Shown: positions 46,700 through 56,739 of the stretch, piece by piece
Layout of the letters: every line of letters begins with the position of its first letter
Numbering within the stretch: the stretch's first letter is position 1
Source: a bacterium
GTDB taxonomy: Bacteria > Pseudomonadota > Gammaproteobacteria > Pseudomonadales > Moraxellaceae
Direction of reading: 5' to 3'
Length of the DNA stretch: 64,000 nucleotides
Assembly (NCBI GenBank): GCA_029945725.1
Contig: JAQSDB010000003.1
Span: 623,842-687,841 of the forward strand
Made by a program: the position numbers and the translations under genes
Notes under the pieces: generated by a model
Database searches by the model: none
Told to the model about the DNA's origin: nothing
The model's input: the letters and a program-made list of their open reading frames with translations, nothing else

Positions 46700-47785
46700 C
46701 TACGCCAGTGCGCGTGATTTCAGCTGCTGACCAATGGCCCAGCGCAGATGTTCGGCCAGCACCGCTTCTGCCTCGGGCAGCCGATGCTGCAGTGCCTGCA
46801 CAATGGCAGCGTCGAAGGGCGCATTGCCGAGGCCGATGGCGACATTGCGCAGGAAGGAGGGGTAGCGGGCGCGGCGCAGCGCCATGCCTTCGGTGGCGCG
46901 CAGGTACTCGTCTTCGCTCCAGAGAAACAGCGTCAGCAGGCTGGCGCGGTCGAGGGCGTGGCGCGGCGTGAAGTCGGTTTCGGCGGTGGCACGGGCGTAG
47001 CGGTTCCAGGGGCAGACGAGCTGGCAGTCGTCGCAGCCAAAGACGCGATTGCCCATGGGCACGCGCAACTCTTCCGCAATCACGCCGTCGTATTCGATGG
47101 TGAGCCAGGAAATGCAGCGGCGCGAATCGAGTTGCCAGGGGGCGATGATGGCTTTGGTCGGGCAGATGTCGATGCAGGCAGAACAACTGCCGCAGTGCTT
47201 GCTGACAGGGGCATCAACCGGCAGGGGCAGGTCCGTAAACAGTTCGCCGAGAAAAAAATACGAACCGGCATGGCGGTTGATGATGAGCGTGTGCTTGCCC
47301 ATCCAGCCAAGCCCGGCCTGTTCGGCCAGCGGCTTTTCCATGACCGGGGCGGAATCGGTAAAGGCACGATAACCAAAGGGGCCGGCGGCTTCGGCGATGC
47401 GCTCGGCAAATTTCTGCAGGCGTTTGCGCAGAACCCGGTGATAATCGCGGCCGAGGGCGTAGCGCGAGATGTAGGCGCGGGTTGGATCGCGCAGGATTTC
47501 ATTGGCGCGCGTGTCGGCCGGCCAGTAATCCATGCGCACGGAAATCACGCGGCGGGTGCCGGGCAGCAGGACGTCGGGCTGCGTGCGCTTGGCCGGGTCT
47601 TCCATGAAGTGCATGCCGGCGTGAAAACCCTGCGCAATCCACTCGGCCAAGCGCGCCGGATGCTCGCCCAGCGTGATGTCGCTGATGCCGACTTGCTGGA
47701 AGCCGAATTCGCGACCCCAGCGCTTGATGTCATCGGCCAGCTGCCGGTAATCCGGATCGCTGCTCGCCGCGGGAATGGGCTTCAT
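46700..47785 (-). CDS. queG: Epoxyqueuosine reductase
   Basis: A cobalamin-dependent iron-sulfur enzyme that reduces epoxyqueuosine to queuosine in tRNA wobble positions. It has 361 residues. Two [4Fe-4S] motifs are complete: CGSCSACIDICPTKAI and CDDCQLVCPWNRY. The N-terminal half has GYRAFTDSAPVMEKPLA. It starts at ATG 47785 and is divergent from nnr, as in many relatives. Confidence 0.96.
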   Translation of the reverse strand: MKPIPAASSDPDYRQLADDIKRWGREFGFQQVGISDITLGEHPARLAEWIAQGFHAGMHFMEDPAKRTQPDVLLPGTRRVISVRMDYWPADTRANEILRDPTRAYISRYALGRDYHRVLRKRLQKFAERIAEAAGPFGYRAFTDSAPVMEKPLAEQAGLGWMGKHTLIINRHAGSYFFLGELFTDLPLPVDAPVSKHCGSCSACIDICPTKAIIAPWQLDSRRCISWLTIEYDGVIAEELRVPMGNRVFGCDDCQLVCPWNRYARATAETDFTPRHALDRASLLTLFLWSEDEYLRATEGMALRRARYPSFLRNVAIGLGNAPFDAAIVQALQHRLPEAEAVLAEHLRWAIGQQLKSRALA

Positions 47786-47835
47786 GCTAGTTTCGCGCTC
47801 ACTTTTTCAGTTGCCTTATTCAACAGCGGTTCACC

Positions 47836-49299
47836 ATGCCTTCATTGCCACGCCAACTCTATACCGCCGCACAGACACGCGAGCTGGACCGTCGCGCCAT
47901 TGCCTCCGGCCTCAGCGCCTACACGCTGATGACGCGGGCTGGCCAGGCGGCGTTTCATTTGCTGCGCGAACGCTGGCCGGCGGCGGCACGCATTGTCGTG
48001 CTCACCGGCCCCGGTAACAACGGCGGCGATGGTTATGTGCTGGCGCGCCTGGCCTGGAACCAGCACCTTGATGTGAAGGTGCTCACCGTGGGCAATCATG
48101 ATCCGCTCACGGAAGAGGCGGCGGAAGCAGCGCGTGATGCCACCCGCGCACGGGTGCCGGAAAAAAGCTGGGCCGGCAGTTTGCCTGAGGCGGATGTTTA
48201 TGTGGACGCGCTTTTTGGTACCGGCCTCAACAAGCCCCTGAGCGGCGATTTTGCGGCGGCGATTGCGGCGCTGAACCGCAGCGGCAAGCCGGTGCTGGCG
48301 CTGGATCTGCCGTCGGGGCTGCAGGCCGATACCGGTGCCGAGCTGGGTGAGGCCGTGCAGGCGGCGGCCACCATCAGCTTTATCGGCCTCAAGCTGGGCC
48401 TGCTCACCGGGCGCGGTCCAGGGCTTGCCGGCGTGCTGTCCTTTGATGATCTGGCGGTTCCCGCCAGTGTCTATGAGGCGCCGGCATCCCAGGCGCGGCG
48501 GCTGGACGTTGCTGATTTGCACGTGATCGGCCGGCGTGCACGCGACGCCCACAAGGGCACGCATGGTCATGTGCTGGTGGTAGGCGGCGGTTACGGCATG
48601 GCCGGTGCGGCGGCCCTGATGGGCGAGGCGGCATTGCGCGCCGGCGCTGGTCTGGTGTCGGTCGCCACCCGGCCGGAACACATCATGATGCTGACGTCAC
48701 GGTGTCCCGAACTGATGTGCCACGGCGTCACCACGGCGGCTGACCTGGCGCCGCTGCTCGCCAAAGCCGATGTGGTGGTGGTCGGCCCGGGCCTTGGGCA
48801 GGACGCATGGGGCGCCGCACTGTTGGGTGCCGTGCTCGACAGTGGCCGGCTGCTGGTGGTGGATGCCGACGCCCTGAACTTGCTGGCTACCATGCCGGAG
48901 TGGCGCGCCGACTGGCTGCTGACGCCGCATCCAGGCGAAGCGGCCCGGCTGCTCGGCATCCCGGTAGCCGCCGTGCAGGCGGACCGCATTGCCGCTGTCC
49001 GTGAACTGAAAAAACGCTACGGCGGCAGTGTGGTGCTGAAGGGCGCCGGCAGTCTGGTGCTGAGTGATGCCGGGCTCGCACTTTGTCCTTATGGCAATCC
49101 CGGCATGGCGGCCGCCGGCATGGGTGATGTGCTGGCCGGCGTGGCGGGCGCCTTGCTGGCGCAGCGCCAGCCGGAAGCGGCGGCCTTGGCGGTGCTGGTG
49201 CATGCACTGGCGGGTGATGCAGCGGCCAGCGAGGGCGGCGAGCGCGGCCTGCGTGCCAGTGACCTGTTTGCCTTTATCCGCCAGCGTGTGAATCCGTGA
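47836..49299 (+). CDS. nnr: Bifunctional NAD(P)H-hydrate epimerase/dehydratase
   Basis: It repairs hydrated NAD(P)H. The N-terminal YjeF_N epimerase (about 1-215) has LTGPGNNGGDGYVLAR. The C-terminal ADP-dependent dehydratase (about 225-487) is ribokinase-like with TPHPGEAARLLG and GNPGMAAAGMGDVLAG. It has 487 residues, full length. The stop overlaps the tsaE start (GTGA), and this begins the nnr-tsaE-amiB-mutL-miaA-hfq run. Confidence 0.96.
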   Translation: MPSLPRQLYTAAQTRELDRRAIASGLSAYTLMTRAGQAAFHLLRERWPAAARIVVLTGPGNNGGDGYVLARLAWNQHLDVKVLTVGNHDPLTEEAAEAARDATRARVPEKSWAGSLPEADVYVDALFGTGLNKPLSGDFAAAIAALNRSGKPVLALDLPSGLQADTGAELGEAVQAAATISFIGLKLGLLTGRGPGLAGVLSFDDLAVPASVYEAPASQARRLDVADLHVIGRRARDAHKGTHGHVLVVGGGYGMAGAAALMGEAALRAGAGLVSVATRPEHIMMLTSRCPELMCHGVTTAADLAPLLAKADVVVVGPGLGQDAWGAALLGAVLDSGRLLVVDADALNLLATMPEWRADWLLTPHPGEAARLLGIPVAAVQADRIAAVRELKKRYGGSVVLKGAGSLVLSDAGLALCPYGNPGMAAAGMGDVLAGVAGALLAQRQPEAAALAVLVHALAGDAAASEGGERGLRASDLFAFIRQRVNP

Positions 49300-49778
49300 G
49301 CGAGTTGATCCGTTTTGCGGCTGATGCCGAGGCGCAGGAGGCTCTCGGTCGTGAACTTGCCGCCGCCTTGCGCGGTCGAGGCACGGTGTATTTGCAGGGA
49401 GATCTCGGTGCCGGCAAAACCACGCTGACGCGTGGTGTCCTGCGTGGCTACGGTCATCAGGGCTCGGTCAAAAGCCCGACCTACACCCTGGTCGAGCCCT
49501 ACGAGCTGGCGGAGGTGACGGTGTATCACTTCGACCTGTACCGGCTCACCGATCCCGAAGAGCTGGAGCTGCTCGGCATCCGCGATTACTGCCGGCCCGG
49601 TACACTGGCGCTGATTGAGTGGCCGGAACGCGGTCAGCCGCTTTTGCCGCCAGCGGACCTGGTCATTACAATTCGTCCGGCGAGCGCTGCCGTGCATGAC
49701 GGTCGCGAGCTGGTGTTTGCCGCACAAAATGAATTGGGTGAGTCGGTGCTGAACGCGCTGCGCGCACCCCGGGGTTGA
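49296..49778 (+). CDS. tsaE: tRNA threonylcarbamoyladenosine biosynthesis ATPase TsaE
   Basis: The ATPase partner of TsaB/TsaD in making t6A37 in tRNA. It has 160 residues. Walker A is LQGDLGAGKTTLTRG, and the family motif VKSPTYTLVEPYE and the later LIEWPERG are present. The start is GTG 49296, four bases inside the end of nnr. The following amidase gene begins at its stop. Confidence 0.96.
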   Translation: MSELIRFAADAEAQEALGRELAAALRGRGTVYLQGDLGAGKTTLTRGVLRGYGHQGSVKSPTYTLVEPYELAEVTVYHFDLYRLTDPEELELLGIRDYCRPGTLALIEWPERGQPLLPPADLVITIRPASAAVHDGRELVFAAQNELGESVLNALRAPRG

Positions 49779-49780
49779 GT

Positions 49781-51490
49781 GTGCGAATTTTCCTGAAGGT
49801 TTTTTTCCTGCTGCTGGCGGCTACCGTTGCGCTGCAGGGTCATGCGGCGGATATCACGGCACTGCGTTCCTGGCGCGCGCCCGACAATACCCGCATCGTG
49901 CTTGATCTCACCGGGCCGGTGAAATATCGCCTGAGTGCCGACAGCACGCCGGCACGCCTGATTGTCGAGATTGACGATGTGCAGCTGCAGGGCCCGCTGG
50001 GGCTGTCCACGATCAGCGGGCCATTGAAGTCCCTGCATTTCGAAAAAAACGGACCCGGCCAGCGCCTCATCATCGATACCACGCTCGAGTTGATGCCGAA
50101 AATATTCCAGCTGCCACCCAATGAAAAATACGGCCAGCGTCTGGTGCTGGATTTGTATGAAAAACCGGTGGCCATGACACCCTCCCAGGTGGCAGCGGTC
50201 GTGACGGAAAAAGCGGCCGTCGATGCGGGCAAGGTGCTGTCGCCCAAACCGGTCATGCCGGAGCCCGGTCCCACAAAAGCAGAGAAAGCAGAGGATGTCG
50301 CTGCCGCCGCCAGAGCCCTGAGTGGCGAGGTGCCGTCTGTGCCGGCAGTGGTGTCGCACGAGCCGGAAAAAACACTGCCCTTGCCGGTCGCCCGGCCTGC
50401 CGAGAAAAAGCCGGTTGAAAAAACTGCCGAGCTTCCCGCGCTTAAAACGGCTGAGCCGGCACGGGAAAAATTCGACGGCAAACGCTACCGCAATATTGTG
50501 GTGGCGATTGATGCCGGCCATGGTGGTGAAGATCCCGGCGCCAGTGGCCAGAAAGGATCGCACGAAAAAAACATCACGCTGGCGATTGCGCGCGAACTGG
50601 AAGCGCAGCTGCAGTCCGAGCCTGGCATTACCGCCGTGCTGACGCGCACGGGTGATTATTTCATTCCCTTGCAGGATCGGCGGCGCATTGCGCGTTATCA
50701 GCACAAGGCGGATATTTTTGTCTCCATCCATGCCGATGCGGCGGAAAACCGTTCGGCCAAAGGCGCCTCGGTTTTTGCGCTGTCATTGAAAGGTGCCGGC
50801 ACCGCTACCTCGCGGTTTGCGCGCATGCTGGCCGAGCGTGAAAACCGTTCCGACCTGATCGGTGGCGCCGCACTCGAGAACAGCGATGACGTATTGCGCA
50901 ATGTGCTGGCCGACATGGTGGTGGCCGGTTCGCTCGAGCACAGCCTGCGCATGGGGCGCAACATCATTGGCAATCTTGATGCCGTGGGTTCCCTGCACAG
51001 CCGGAATGTCGAGCAGGCAGGGTTTGCCGTGCTCAAGGAACCCGGCATGGTGTCCGTGCTGGTGGAGACCGGTTTTATCTCCAATCCGGATGAAGAAGAC
51101 CGGCTTAACAGCAAGCCCTATCAGCATGAAATTGCCAAGGCGGTTTTTAATGGCGTGCGGCGTTACTGCGTGCAGTATCCGGCTCCCGGTACCTATTTTG
51201 CGTGGCTATCAGAGAGGGATCGTGACCGGCCTGTGCTGGCCGCCAGTGCGGCGGGCGCCAAGAAAAATACGGCGGTAACGAAGGCGGACGCTTCCGTGCC
51301 GGGTGCGGCGTCGCCGGCAGCGGCGATAGACGTGCCGCCGGCCTTTGTCCGGCATCGCGTGGTGCGCGGTGAAAACCTGACCGGTCTTGCCGAGCAATAT
51401 CGCGTCTCCATGAACACGCTGCGTGAAGTAAACCGTCTGCAAGACGACAATGTAAAAATCGGGCAAGTCCTGAAAATTCCTGCCCATTAA
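49781..51490 (+). CDS. amiB: N-acetylmuramoyl-L-alanine amidase AmiB with AMIN and LysM domains
   Basis: A periplasmic zinc amidase that splits septal peptidoglycan in daughter-cell separation. It has about 569 residues. A signal peptide (FLKVFFLLLAATVALQGHA), an AMIN domain (about 25-130), a Pro/Ala/Lys linker and Amidase_3 (about 240-470) follow in order. The zinc and catalytic motifs are AIDAGHGGEDPGASG, SIHADA and VLVETGFISNPDEE. A C-terminal LysM (about 525-569, VVRGENLTGLAEQYRVS) helps septal binding. GTG 49781, with GGGG upstream, is preferred over TTG 49775, which overlaps the tsaE stop. Confidence 0.95.
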   Translation: MRIFLKVFFLLLAATVALQGHAADITALRSWRAPDNTRIVLDLTGPVKYRLSADSTPARLIVEIDDVQLQGPLGLSTISGPLKSLHFEKNGPGQRLIIDTTLELMPKIFQLPPNEKYGQRLVLDLYEKPVAMTPSQVAAVVTEKAAVDAGKVLSPKPVMPEPGPTKAEKAEDVAAAARALSGEVPSVPAVVSHEPEKTLPLPVARPAEKKPVEKTAELPALKTAEPAREKFDGKRYRNIVVAIDAGHGGEDPGASGQKGSHEKNITLAIARELEAQLQSEPGITAVLTRTGDYFIPLQDRRRIARYQHKADIFVSIHADAAENRSAKGASVFALSLKGAGTATSRFARMLAERENRSDLIGGAALENSDDVLRNVLADMVVAGSLEHSLRMGRNIIGNLDAVGSLHSRNVEQAGFAVLKEPGMVSVLVETGFISNPDEEDRLNSKPYQHEIAKAVFNGVRRYCVQYPAPGTYFAWLSERDRDRPVLAASAAGAKKNTAVTKADASVPGAASPAAAIDVPPAFVRHRVVRGENLTGLAEQYRVSMNTLREVNRLQDDNVKIGQVLKIPAH

Positions 51491-51502
51491 TCCGAGCCCT
51501 TC

Positions 51503-53350
51503 ATGTCCCGTATCCAGCGTCTTGATATCCGCCTTGCCAACCAGATTGCGGCAGGCGAGGTCGTGGAGCGCCCGGCCTCGGTGGTGAAGGAGCTGGTGGA
51601 GAATGCGCTGGATGCCGGCAGTACGCGTATCGATATCGATATCGAGCAGGGTGGCGTCAAGCTGATCCGCGTGCGTGACAACGGCGATGGTATTCATGCT
51701 GATGATTTGCCGCTGGCCCTGCTGCGTCATGCCACCAGCAAGATTCATGATCTCGAGGATCTGGAAGCGGTTGCCACGCTGGGTTTTCGCGGCGAAGCAC
51801 TGGCGTCGATTGCCTCGGTGTCGCGTCTCACGCTCAGTACCAGTGCCAATGATTCCGGTGTCGGCCACAGTGTGGTCTCGGAAGGTCGCGACATGGCCGC
51901 CGTGATTGCGGCGGCGGCCCACGCCCGCGGCACCACCGTGGAAGTGCGCGATCTTTTTTTCAATACGCCGGCACGGCGGAAATTCCTGAAAACCGAACAG
52001 ACGGAATTTTCACATCTGGAAGAAACCGTGAAGCGCCTCGCGCTGGCGAATCCGGATGTGGCCCTGTCGCTCAGCCATAATGGCCGCCAGATCCACGGCC
52101 TGCGTGCGGCCACGGAAGAGCTGGAATGGCGCCGGCGGCTCACGTCCCTGTGCGGCCCAGCCTTCATGGAACATGCCATGCCGGTGCAGATCGAGCACAG
52201 CGGCTTGCAGTTGCGTGGCTGGCTCGGCCTGCCGACGTTTTCCCGGGCACAGGCGGACCTGCAGTATTTCTACGTGAATGGCCGCATGGTGCGTGATCGC
52301 GTGGTGACACACGCGGTGCGCCAGGCCTATGCCGACGTGCTGTTTCACGGTCGTCATCCGGCCTATGTGCTGTTTTTCGAACTCGATCCGGGCGCGGTGG
52401 ATGTGAATGTGCATCCCACCAAACACGAGGTGCGTTTTCGCGAGCAGCGCCATGTGCATGATTTTCTTTACCGCAGCCTGCACCGGGTGATTGCGGAGCT
52501 GAAACCGCAGGATCAGGCGCCGACGGATACGGCCACGGCTTTTCAGGCAGAAGGCATGCGCGAACAGGCGCCACTGGCCCTGCCTGTCGGTAGCGGCAGT
52601 TTTACCGGCGGCCTCGCCAGCTTTTCCGGCAATGGCATGGCGTCTGACCGTATTGCGGAAAGCCGTGCGGCTTACGCGCCGGCGTTTGCTTTCCAGCGCC
52701 CGGTAGCCCAGGGCATGTCGACGGCCGCATCGACGGGCATGTCGGCCGAACAGACAGCAGGTGAAGTCCCGCCGCTCGGTTTTGCCATGGCACAGCTGCA
52801 CGGCATTTATATCCTCGCGCAAAATGCCGAGGGCATGATCGTGGTGGATATGCACGCGGCGCATGAACGCATTACCTATGAGCGCCTGAAAAGCAGCATC
52901 GATAACGGTGCGCTGGCCTCGCAGCCTCTGCTGGTGCCGCTGTCACTGGCGATCAGCACGCGTGAAGCGGATCTGGCGGAAAACGAGCAGGCATTTTTTA
53001 ACCGTCTGGGTTTCGAGCTGGAACGCATGGGGCCGGAAACGCTGCTGGTGCGAGCGGTGCCGGTGATTCTCGGGCAGGCCCGCGCCGAGGCGCTGGTGCG
53101 GGATGTGCTCGCCGATCTGGCGGTGCACGGGCAGACCCGTCGCATTGAGGAAACGCAGAATGAATTACTGGCCACCATGGCCTGTCATGGCAGCGTGCGC
53201 GCCGGCCGCACACTCGGCATTGCGGAAATGAATGCCTTGCTGCGTGACATGGAGGCCACCGAGCGTTCGGGACAATGCAATCACGGGCGCCCGACGTGGA
53301 CGCGCCTGACGCTGTCGGATCTCGACAAACTGTTTCTGCGTGGCCGCTAG
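51503..53350 (+). CDS. mutL: DNA mismatch repair protein MutL
   Basis: A GHKL ATPase that couples MutS mismatch recognition to strand incision. It has 615 residues. The N-terminal ATPase motifs are [22 protein letters not shown] and [15 protein letters not shown]. The C-terminal dimerisation domain starts near residue 430. It contains [12 protein letters not shown], which fits the endonuclease motif DQHA(X)2E(X)4E except Met for Gln, as known in Pseudomonas MutL. This fits a MutH-independent repair system. Confidence 0.97.
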   Translation: MSRIQRLDIRLANQIAAGEVVERPASVVKELVENALDAGSTRIDIDIEQGGVKLIRVRDNGDGIHADDLPLALLRHATSKIHDLEDLEAVATLGFRGEALASIASVSRLTLSTSANDSGVGHSVVSEGRDMAAVIAAAAHARGTTVEVRDLFFNTPARRKFLKTEQTEFSHLEETVKRLALANPDVALSLSHNGRQIHGLRAATEELEWRRRLTSLCGPAFMEHAMPVQIEHSGLQLRGWLGLPTFSRAQADLQYFYVNGRMVRDRVVTHAVRQAYADVLFHGRHPAYVLFFELDPGAVDVNVHPTKHEVRFREQRHVHDFLYRSLHRVIAELKPQDQAPTDTATAFQAEGMREQAPLALPVGSGSFTGGLASFSGNGMASDRIAESRAAYAPAFAFQRPVAQGMSTAASTGMSAEQTAGEVPPLGFAMAQLHGIYILAQNAEGMIVVDMHAAHERITYERLKSSIDNGALASQPLLVPLSLAISTREADLAENEQAFFNRLGFELERMGPETLLVRAVPVILGQARAEALVRDVLADLAVHGQTRRIEETQNELLATMACHGSVRAGRTLGIAEMNALLRDMEATERSGQCNHGRPTWTRLTLSDLDKLFLRGR

Positions 53351-53356
53351 TATTTC

Positions 53357-54304
53357 GTGATGACTGACGCAAACGGCCCCCTTTCCCCCGCCATCCTGCT
53401 GATGGGCCCGACGGCCTCCGGCAAGACGAAACTCGCCATCGAGCTGGTCGAGCGCGGCCCCTTCGAGATCATTTCCGTGGATTCGGGCATGGTCTACCGC
53501 GACATGAATATCGGCACGGCCAAACCGGATGCCGCGACGCTGGCGCGGGCGCCACACCGCCTCATCGACATCATTGATCCGGGTGAGCGTTATTCTGCCG
53601 CGCAGTTTCGTGCCGACGCCCTGCGCGAGATGGCGGCGATCACGGCGGCGGGGCGCATTCCCCTGCTGGTGGGCGGCACCATGCTCTATTTCAGGGTGCT
53701 GCTCGAAGGCCTGGCCAATATGCCGGATGCCGATCCCGCGTTGCGCGCGCAGCTGGATGCCGAGGCGGCCCTCAGGGGCTGGCCGGCCATGCATGCGCGC
53801 CTGGCCGCAGTGGACCCGGTCACAGCCGCCCGGCTCAAGCCCAATGACAGCCAGCGCCTGCAACGTGCGCTGGAGGTGTATGAGCTCACCGGCAAGCCTC
53901 TGTCGCAATGGCATGCTGAACAGGCCCCGGCCGAGGCGCTGCCTTACCGGCTGACGCAGATTGCCGTGGCGCCGCCGCAGCGCTCAGTGCTGCATGAGCG
54001 TATCGAGCGGCGCTTTGACGAGATGCTGGCACAGGGTCTGGTAGCCGAGGTCGCCGGCCTCAAGGCCCGTCCGGAGCTGCACGCCGACCTGCCTTCCATG
54101 CGTGCGGTCGGTTATGCCCAGGTCTGGGCATATCTGGACGGCGAGTACGATGCGGCGGAAATGCGTCTGCGCGGCATTTATGCCACGCGCCAGCTGGCCA
54201 AGCGCCAGCACACCTGGCTGCGCCGGTTTGAGGCGGCCCAGTGGCATGACGGCGGACAGGACGGTCTGGCTGACCGGCTTCTGCTGGACTGGCAGAGGTC
54301 TTGA
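53357..54304 (+). CDS. miaA: tRNA dimethylallyltransferase
   Basis: It adds a dimethylallyl group to A37 of tRNAs reading UNN codons. It has 315 residues. The P-loop is [14 protein letters not shown], and [16 protein letters not shown] is the family motif. Later [16 protein letters not shown] and a C-terminal [16 protein letters not shown] are typical. It starts six bases after mutL, with hfq next, the classical order. Confidence 0.97.
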   Translation: MMTDANGPLSPAILLMGPTASGKTKLAIELVERGPFEIISVDSGMVYRDMNIGTAKPDAATLARAPHRLIDIIDPGERYSAAQFRADALREMAAITAAGRIPLLVGGTMLYFRVLLEGLANMPDADPALRAQLDAEAALRGWPAMHARLAAVDPVTAARLKPNDSQRLQRALEVYELTGKPLSQWHAEQAPAEALPYRLTQIAVAPPQRSVLHERIERRFDEMLAQGLVAEVAGLKARPELHADLPSMRAVGYAQVWAYLDGEYDAAEMRLRGIYATRQLAKRQHTWLRRFEAAQWHDGGQDGLADRLLLDWQRS

Positions 54305-54486
54305 AAAACCGGCACGCAGACCGCACATTAGCCACTCTGTAGAGATGACGACACTCGCCATGAGGCATTGTTCCTCAGGGAAATTGATGGGTGCCGGACC
54401 TTGCAGGGCTCCTCTGGAGCCACCATTTGCGCTTCCTTAACTTTTTTTAGTGGCCTGTTTTGGGCCCGTCGCACAGGAGAATCATC

Positions 54487-54801
54487 ATGTCCAAGGGCCA
54501 GACCCTGCAGGACCCGTTTCTGAATGCCCTGCGTAAAGAGCGTATTCCGGTTTCCATTTTTCTGGTCAACGGCATCAAGCTGCAGGGCCAGATTGAATCG
54601 TTTGATCAATACGTTGTCCTGCTGAAAAACACCGTCAGCCAGATGGTCTACAAGCACGCCATCTCCACGGTAGTGCCGGCGCGCAATCCGCGTTCGACGG
54701 TGCCGGTAGCGGGTCATGGCACGCCAGGTGTTGGCGGCGGTCAGGGCCTTCCGGTTCATGATGATGACTTTGATGATGATGGCCAGCAGCCGAACTTCTG
54801 A
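54487..54801 (+). CDS. hfq: RNA chaperone Hfq
   Basis: A hexameric Sm-like protein that pairs small RNAs with mRNAs. It has 104 residues. The Sm core (1-66) has [19 protein letters not shown] and the Sm2 motif [12 protein letters not shown]. The C-terminal tail is Gly-rich and ends in an acidic DDDFDDDG stretch. ATG 54487 is preceded by CAGGAGA. The gene has its own 182-base upstream region after miaA. Confidence 0.97.
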   Translation: MSKGQTLQDPFLNALRKERIPVSIFLVNGIKLQGQIESFDQYVVLLKNTVSQMVYKHAISTVVPARNPRSTVPVAGHGTPGVGGGQGLPVHDDDFDDDGQQPNF

Positions 54802-54826
54802 TGCAGTGATGCGCTGACTGTTGCGC

Positions 54827-54857
54827 AACGCCGCCCCCGGGCGGCGTTGTTGTTTTT
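54827..54857 (+). terminator. Possible terminator between hfq and hflX
   Basis: AACGCCGCCC (54827-54836) pairs with GGGCGGCGTT (54839-54848), followed by GTTGTTTTT. The T run is interrupted, so termination may be partial. Confidence 0.6.
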
Positions 54858-54979
54858 ACTGTCAGGGGGAAGTGCCGGTAAGGCCGGTGTCTTTTCAGGC
54901 CCGGCGGCTTCTGGATGAGCGGCGGTGAACATGGTTTTTTCTGAAGCGTTTTTTCAGATATTGATGGTTGGGAGAGTGT

Positions 54980-56302
54980 GTGGAATTTTTTGATCGGCCG
55001 GTGGGTGGCGAGCGTGCCATCCTCGTGCATCTTGATATGCGCGACGAGCGTCAGGAAGAGGATCTGGAGGAGTTCTGCCTGCTGGCAGATTCGGCTGGCG
55101 TGCAGAATATTGCCGTGGTGCGTGGTTCGCGCCAGCGCCCCGATCCCAAGTTCTTTGTCGGCAGCGGCAAGGTCGATGAAATCCGCCAGCTGGTGCAGGA
55201 ACACGAGGCTGATGTGGTGCTGTTTGATCATGCCCTCTCGCCCGGGCAGGAACGAAACCTTGAGCGCGAGCTGCAATGCCGCGTGATTGACCGCACCGGA
55301 TTGATTCTCGATATTTTTGCGCAGCGCGCCCGTACCTATGAAGGCAATCTTCAGGTTGAGCTGGCGCAGTTGCAGCATCTGGCCTCGCGCCTGGTGCGTG
55401 GCTGGACGCATCTTGAGCGTCAGGGTGGTGGCATCGGCTTGCGCGGCCCCGGCGAAACCCAGCTTGAAACCGACCGCCGCCTGCTGAAAAAACGCCTCGT
55501 CAATCTGGAAGAAAAGCTGGAGAAAGTTCGGCAGGTGCGCGCCCAGGGGCGCGCGGCACGGCAAAAATCCGCTGTGCCGACGATTTCACTGGTGGGTTAT
55601 ACCAATGCCGGAAAATCCACGCTCTTCAATCGCCTGACGCAGGCGGGCGTGTACGAAGCCAACCAGCTTTTTGCCACGCTGGACCCGACCTTGCGCCGTG
55701 TCGATCTCGAACATTACGGGCCGGTGGTGCTTGCCGATACGGTGGGTTTCATTCGCCATTTGCCGCACAAGCTGGTGAATGCTTTTCGCGCGACACTCGA
55801 GGAAACGGTAGAAGCCGATTTGCTGCTGCATGTGGTCGATTGCGCCAGCACCGAGCGTGACCGCCAGATTGCCTCGGTGGATGAAGTGCTGGGTGAGGTC
55901 GGTGCGACGGCACCGGTGCTGCTGGTGTACAACAAGCTTGATTTGCTTGATGGCCGTGAGCCGCGCATTGATCGCGACGATCTGGGGCAGCCGGTGGCAG
56001 TGTGGGTGTCGGCGCGTGAAAATGCCGGTCTTGATCTTCTGCTGACAGCGATCGCAGAGCGCATGGCGCCCAACCGGTTTGATGGCTGGTTGCTCCTGTC
56101 GGCGGCGCAGGGACGCTTGCGGGCGAAACTGTTTGCCAGTGGCGGTTTGCTGGCTGAAGAAATGAGTGAGGACGGCGGCTGCCACATCCATCTGCGCCTG
56201 CCGCGCGATGATCTTGAGCAGATGCTGCGTCGCGAGGGTGTGGCGCTGGCAGATTTGCAGGACATTCCTGATGTCAGTGCGGCGCCGGATTTTGACGAGT
56301 GA
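54980..56302 (+). CDS. hflX: Ribosome-splitting GTPase HflX
   Basis: A GTPase that splits stalled or hibernating ribosomes. It has 440 residues. The N-terminal HflX domain shows VRGSRQRPDPKFFVGSGKV. The G domain has GYTNAGKSTLFN, DTVGFIRHLP and VYNKLDLL. GTG 54980 is preferred over TTG 54968 because it leaves GGGAGAG upstream and gives the family start EFFDRPVGGERAIL. Confidence 0.96.
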   Translation: MEFFDRPVGGERAILVHLDMRDERQEEDLEEFCLLADSAGVQNIAVVRGSRQRPDPKFFVGSGKVDEIRQLVQEHEADVVLFDHALSPGQERNLERELQCRVIDRTGLILDIFAQRARTYEGNLQVELAQLQHLASRLVRGWTHLERQGGGIGLRGPGETQLETDRRLLKKRLVNLEEKLEKVRQVRAQGRAARQKSAVPTISLVGYTNAGKSTLFNRLTQAGVYEANQLFATLDPTLRRVDLEHYGPVVLADTVGFIRHLPHKLVNAFRATLEETVEADLLLHVVDCASTERDRQIASVDEVLGEVGATAPVLLVYNKLDLLDGREPRIDRDDLGQPVAVWVSARENAGLDLLLTAIAERMAPNRFDGWLLLSAAQGRLRAKLFASGGLLAEEMSEDGGCHIHLRLPRDDLEQMLRREGVALADLQDIPDVSAAPDFDE

Positions 56303-56382
56303 TACTTCTGCTGGCGGCCTGTGCGCGGTGCTCAAAAAACGTTGCAGCAAGACGGCAGGTGTTCGCACACCGTGATTGAGGA

Positions 56383-56739
56383 ATGCATGACGTGATTCGG
56401 GGTTTGTTGATTCTGCTGGTTTGCCAGTTTCTTGGCGAAGTCGTTGCCCATGCGCTTGCGCTGCCCGTGCCGGGCGGTGTCATTGGCATGCTGATCCTGT
56501 TTGTCGGCCTCATGCTGCGCCGCTCCGTGCCGGATTATCTTGAGCAAGGCAGCCAGATGATCCTGCGTCCACTGACGCTGTATTTTGTGCCGGCCTCGGT
56601 GGGCATCATGACGATGGGGCCGCTGCTGGCGCAGGAAGGCATTCGCATCGGCATTGTCATGCTGCTCTCCACATTGTTGCCCATGCTGCTGTGCGGTTAC
56701 GGACTCGACCGCTGGCTGGCACACCGGGGTGAAACATGA
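56383..56739 (+). CDS. lrgA: CidA/LrgA-family membrane protein
   Basis: A holin-like inner-membrane protein of 118 residues with four hydrophobic segments (GLLILLVCQFLGEVVAHAL; PGGVIGMLILFVGLMLRR; LYFVPASVGIMTMGPLL; IGIVMLLSTLLPMLLC). The PVPGGVIGM motif is diagnostic. GTG 56392 has GAGGA at better spacing than ATG 56383 and may be the real start. The stop overlaps lrgB by four bases. Named CidA or LrgA in other bacteria; roles in lysis or pyruvate handling are described there. Confidence 0.93.
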   Translation: MHDVIRGLLILLVCQFLGEVVAHALALPVPGGVIGMLILFVGLMLRRSVPDYLEQGSQMILRPLTLYFVPASVGIMTMGPLLAQEGIRIGIVMLLSTLLPMLLCGYGLDRWLAHRGET

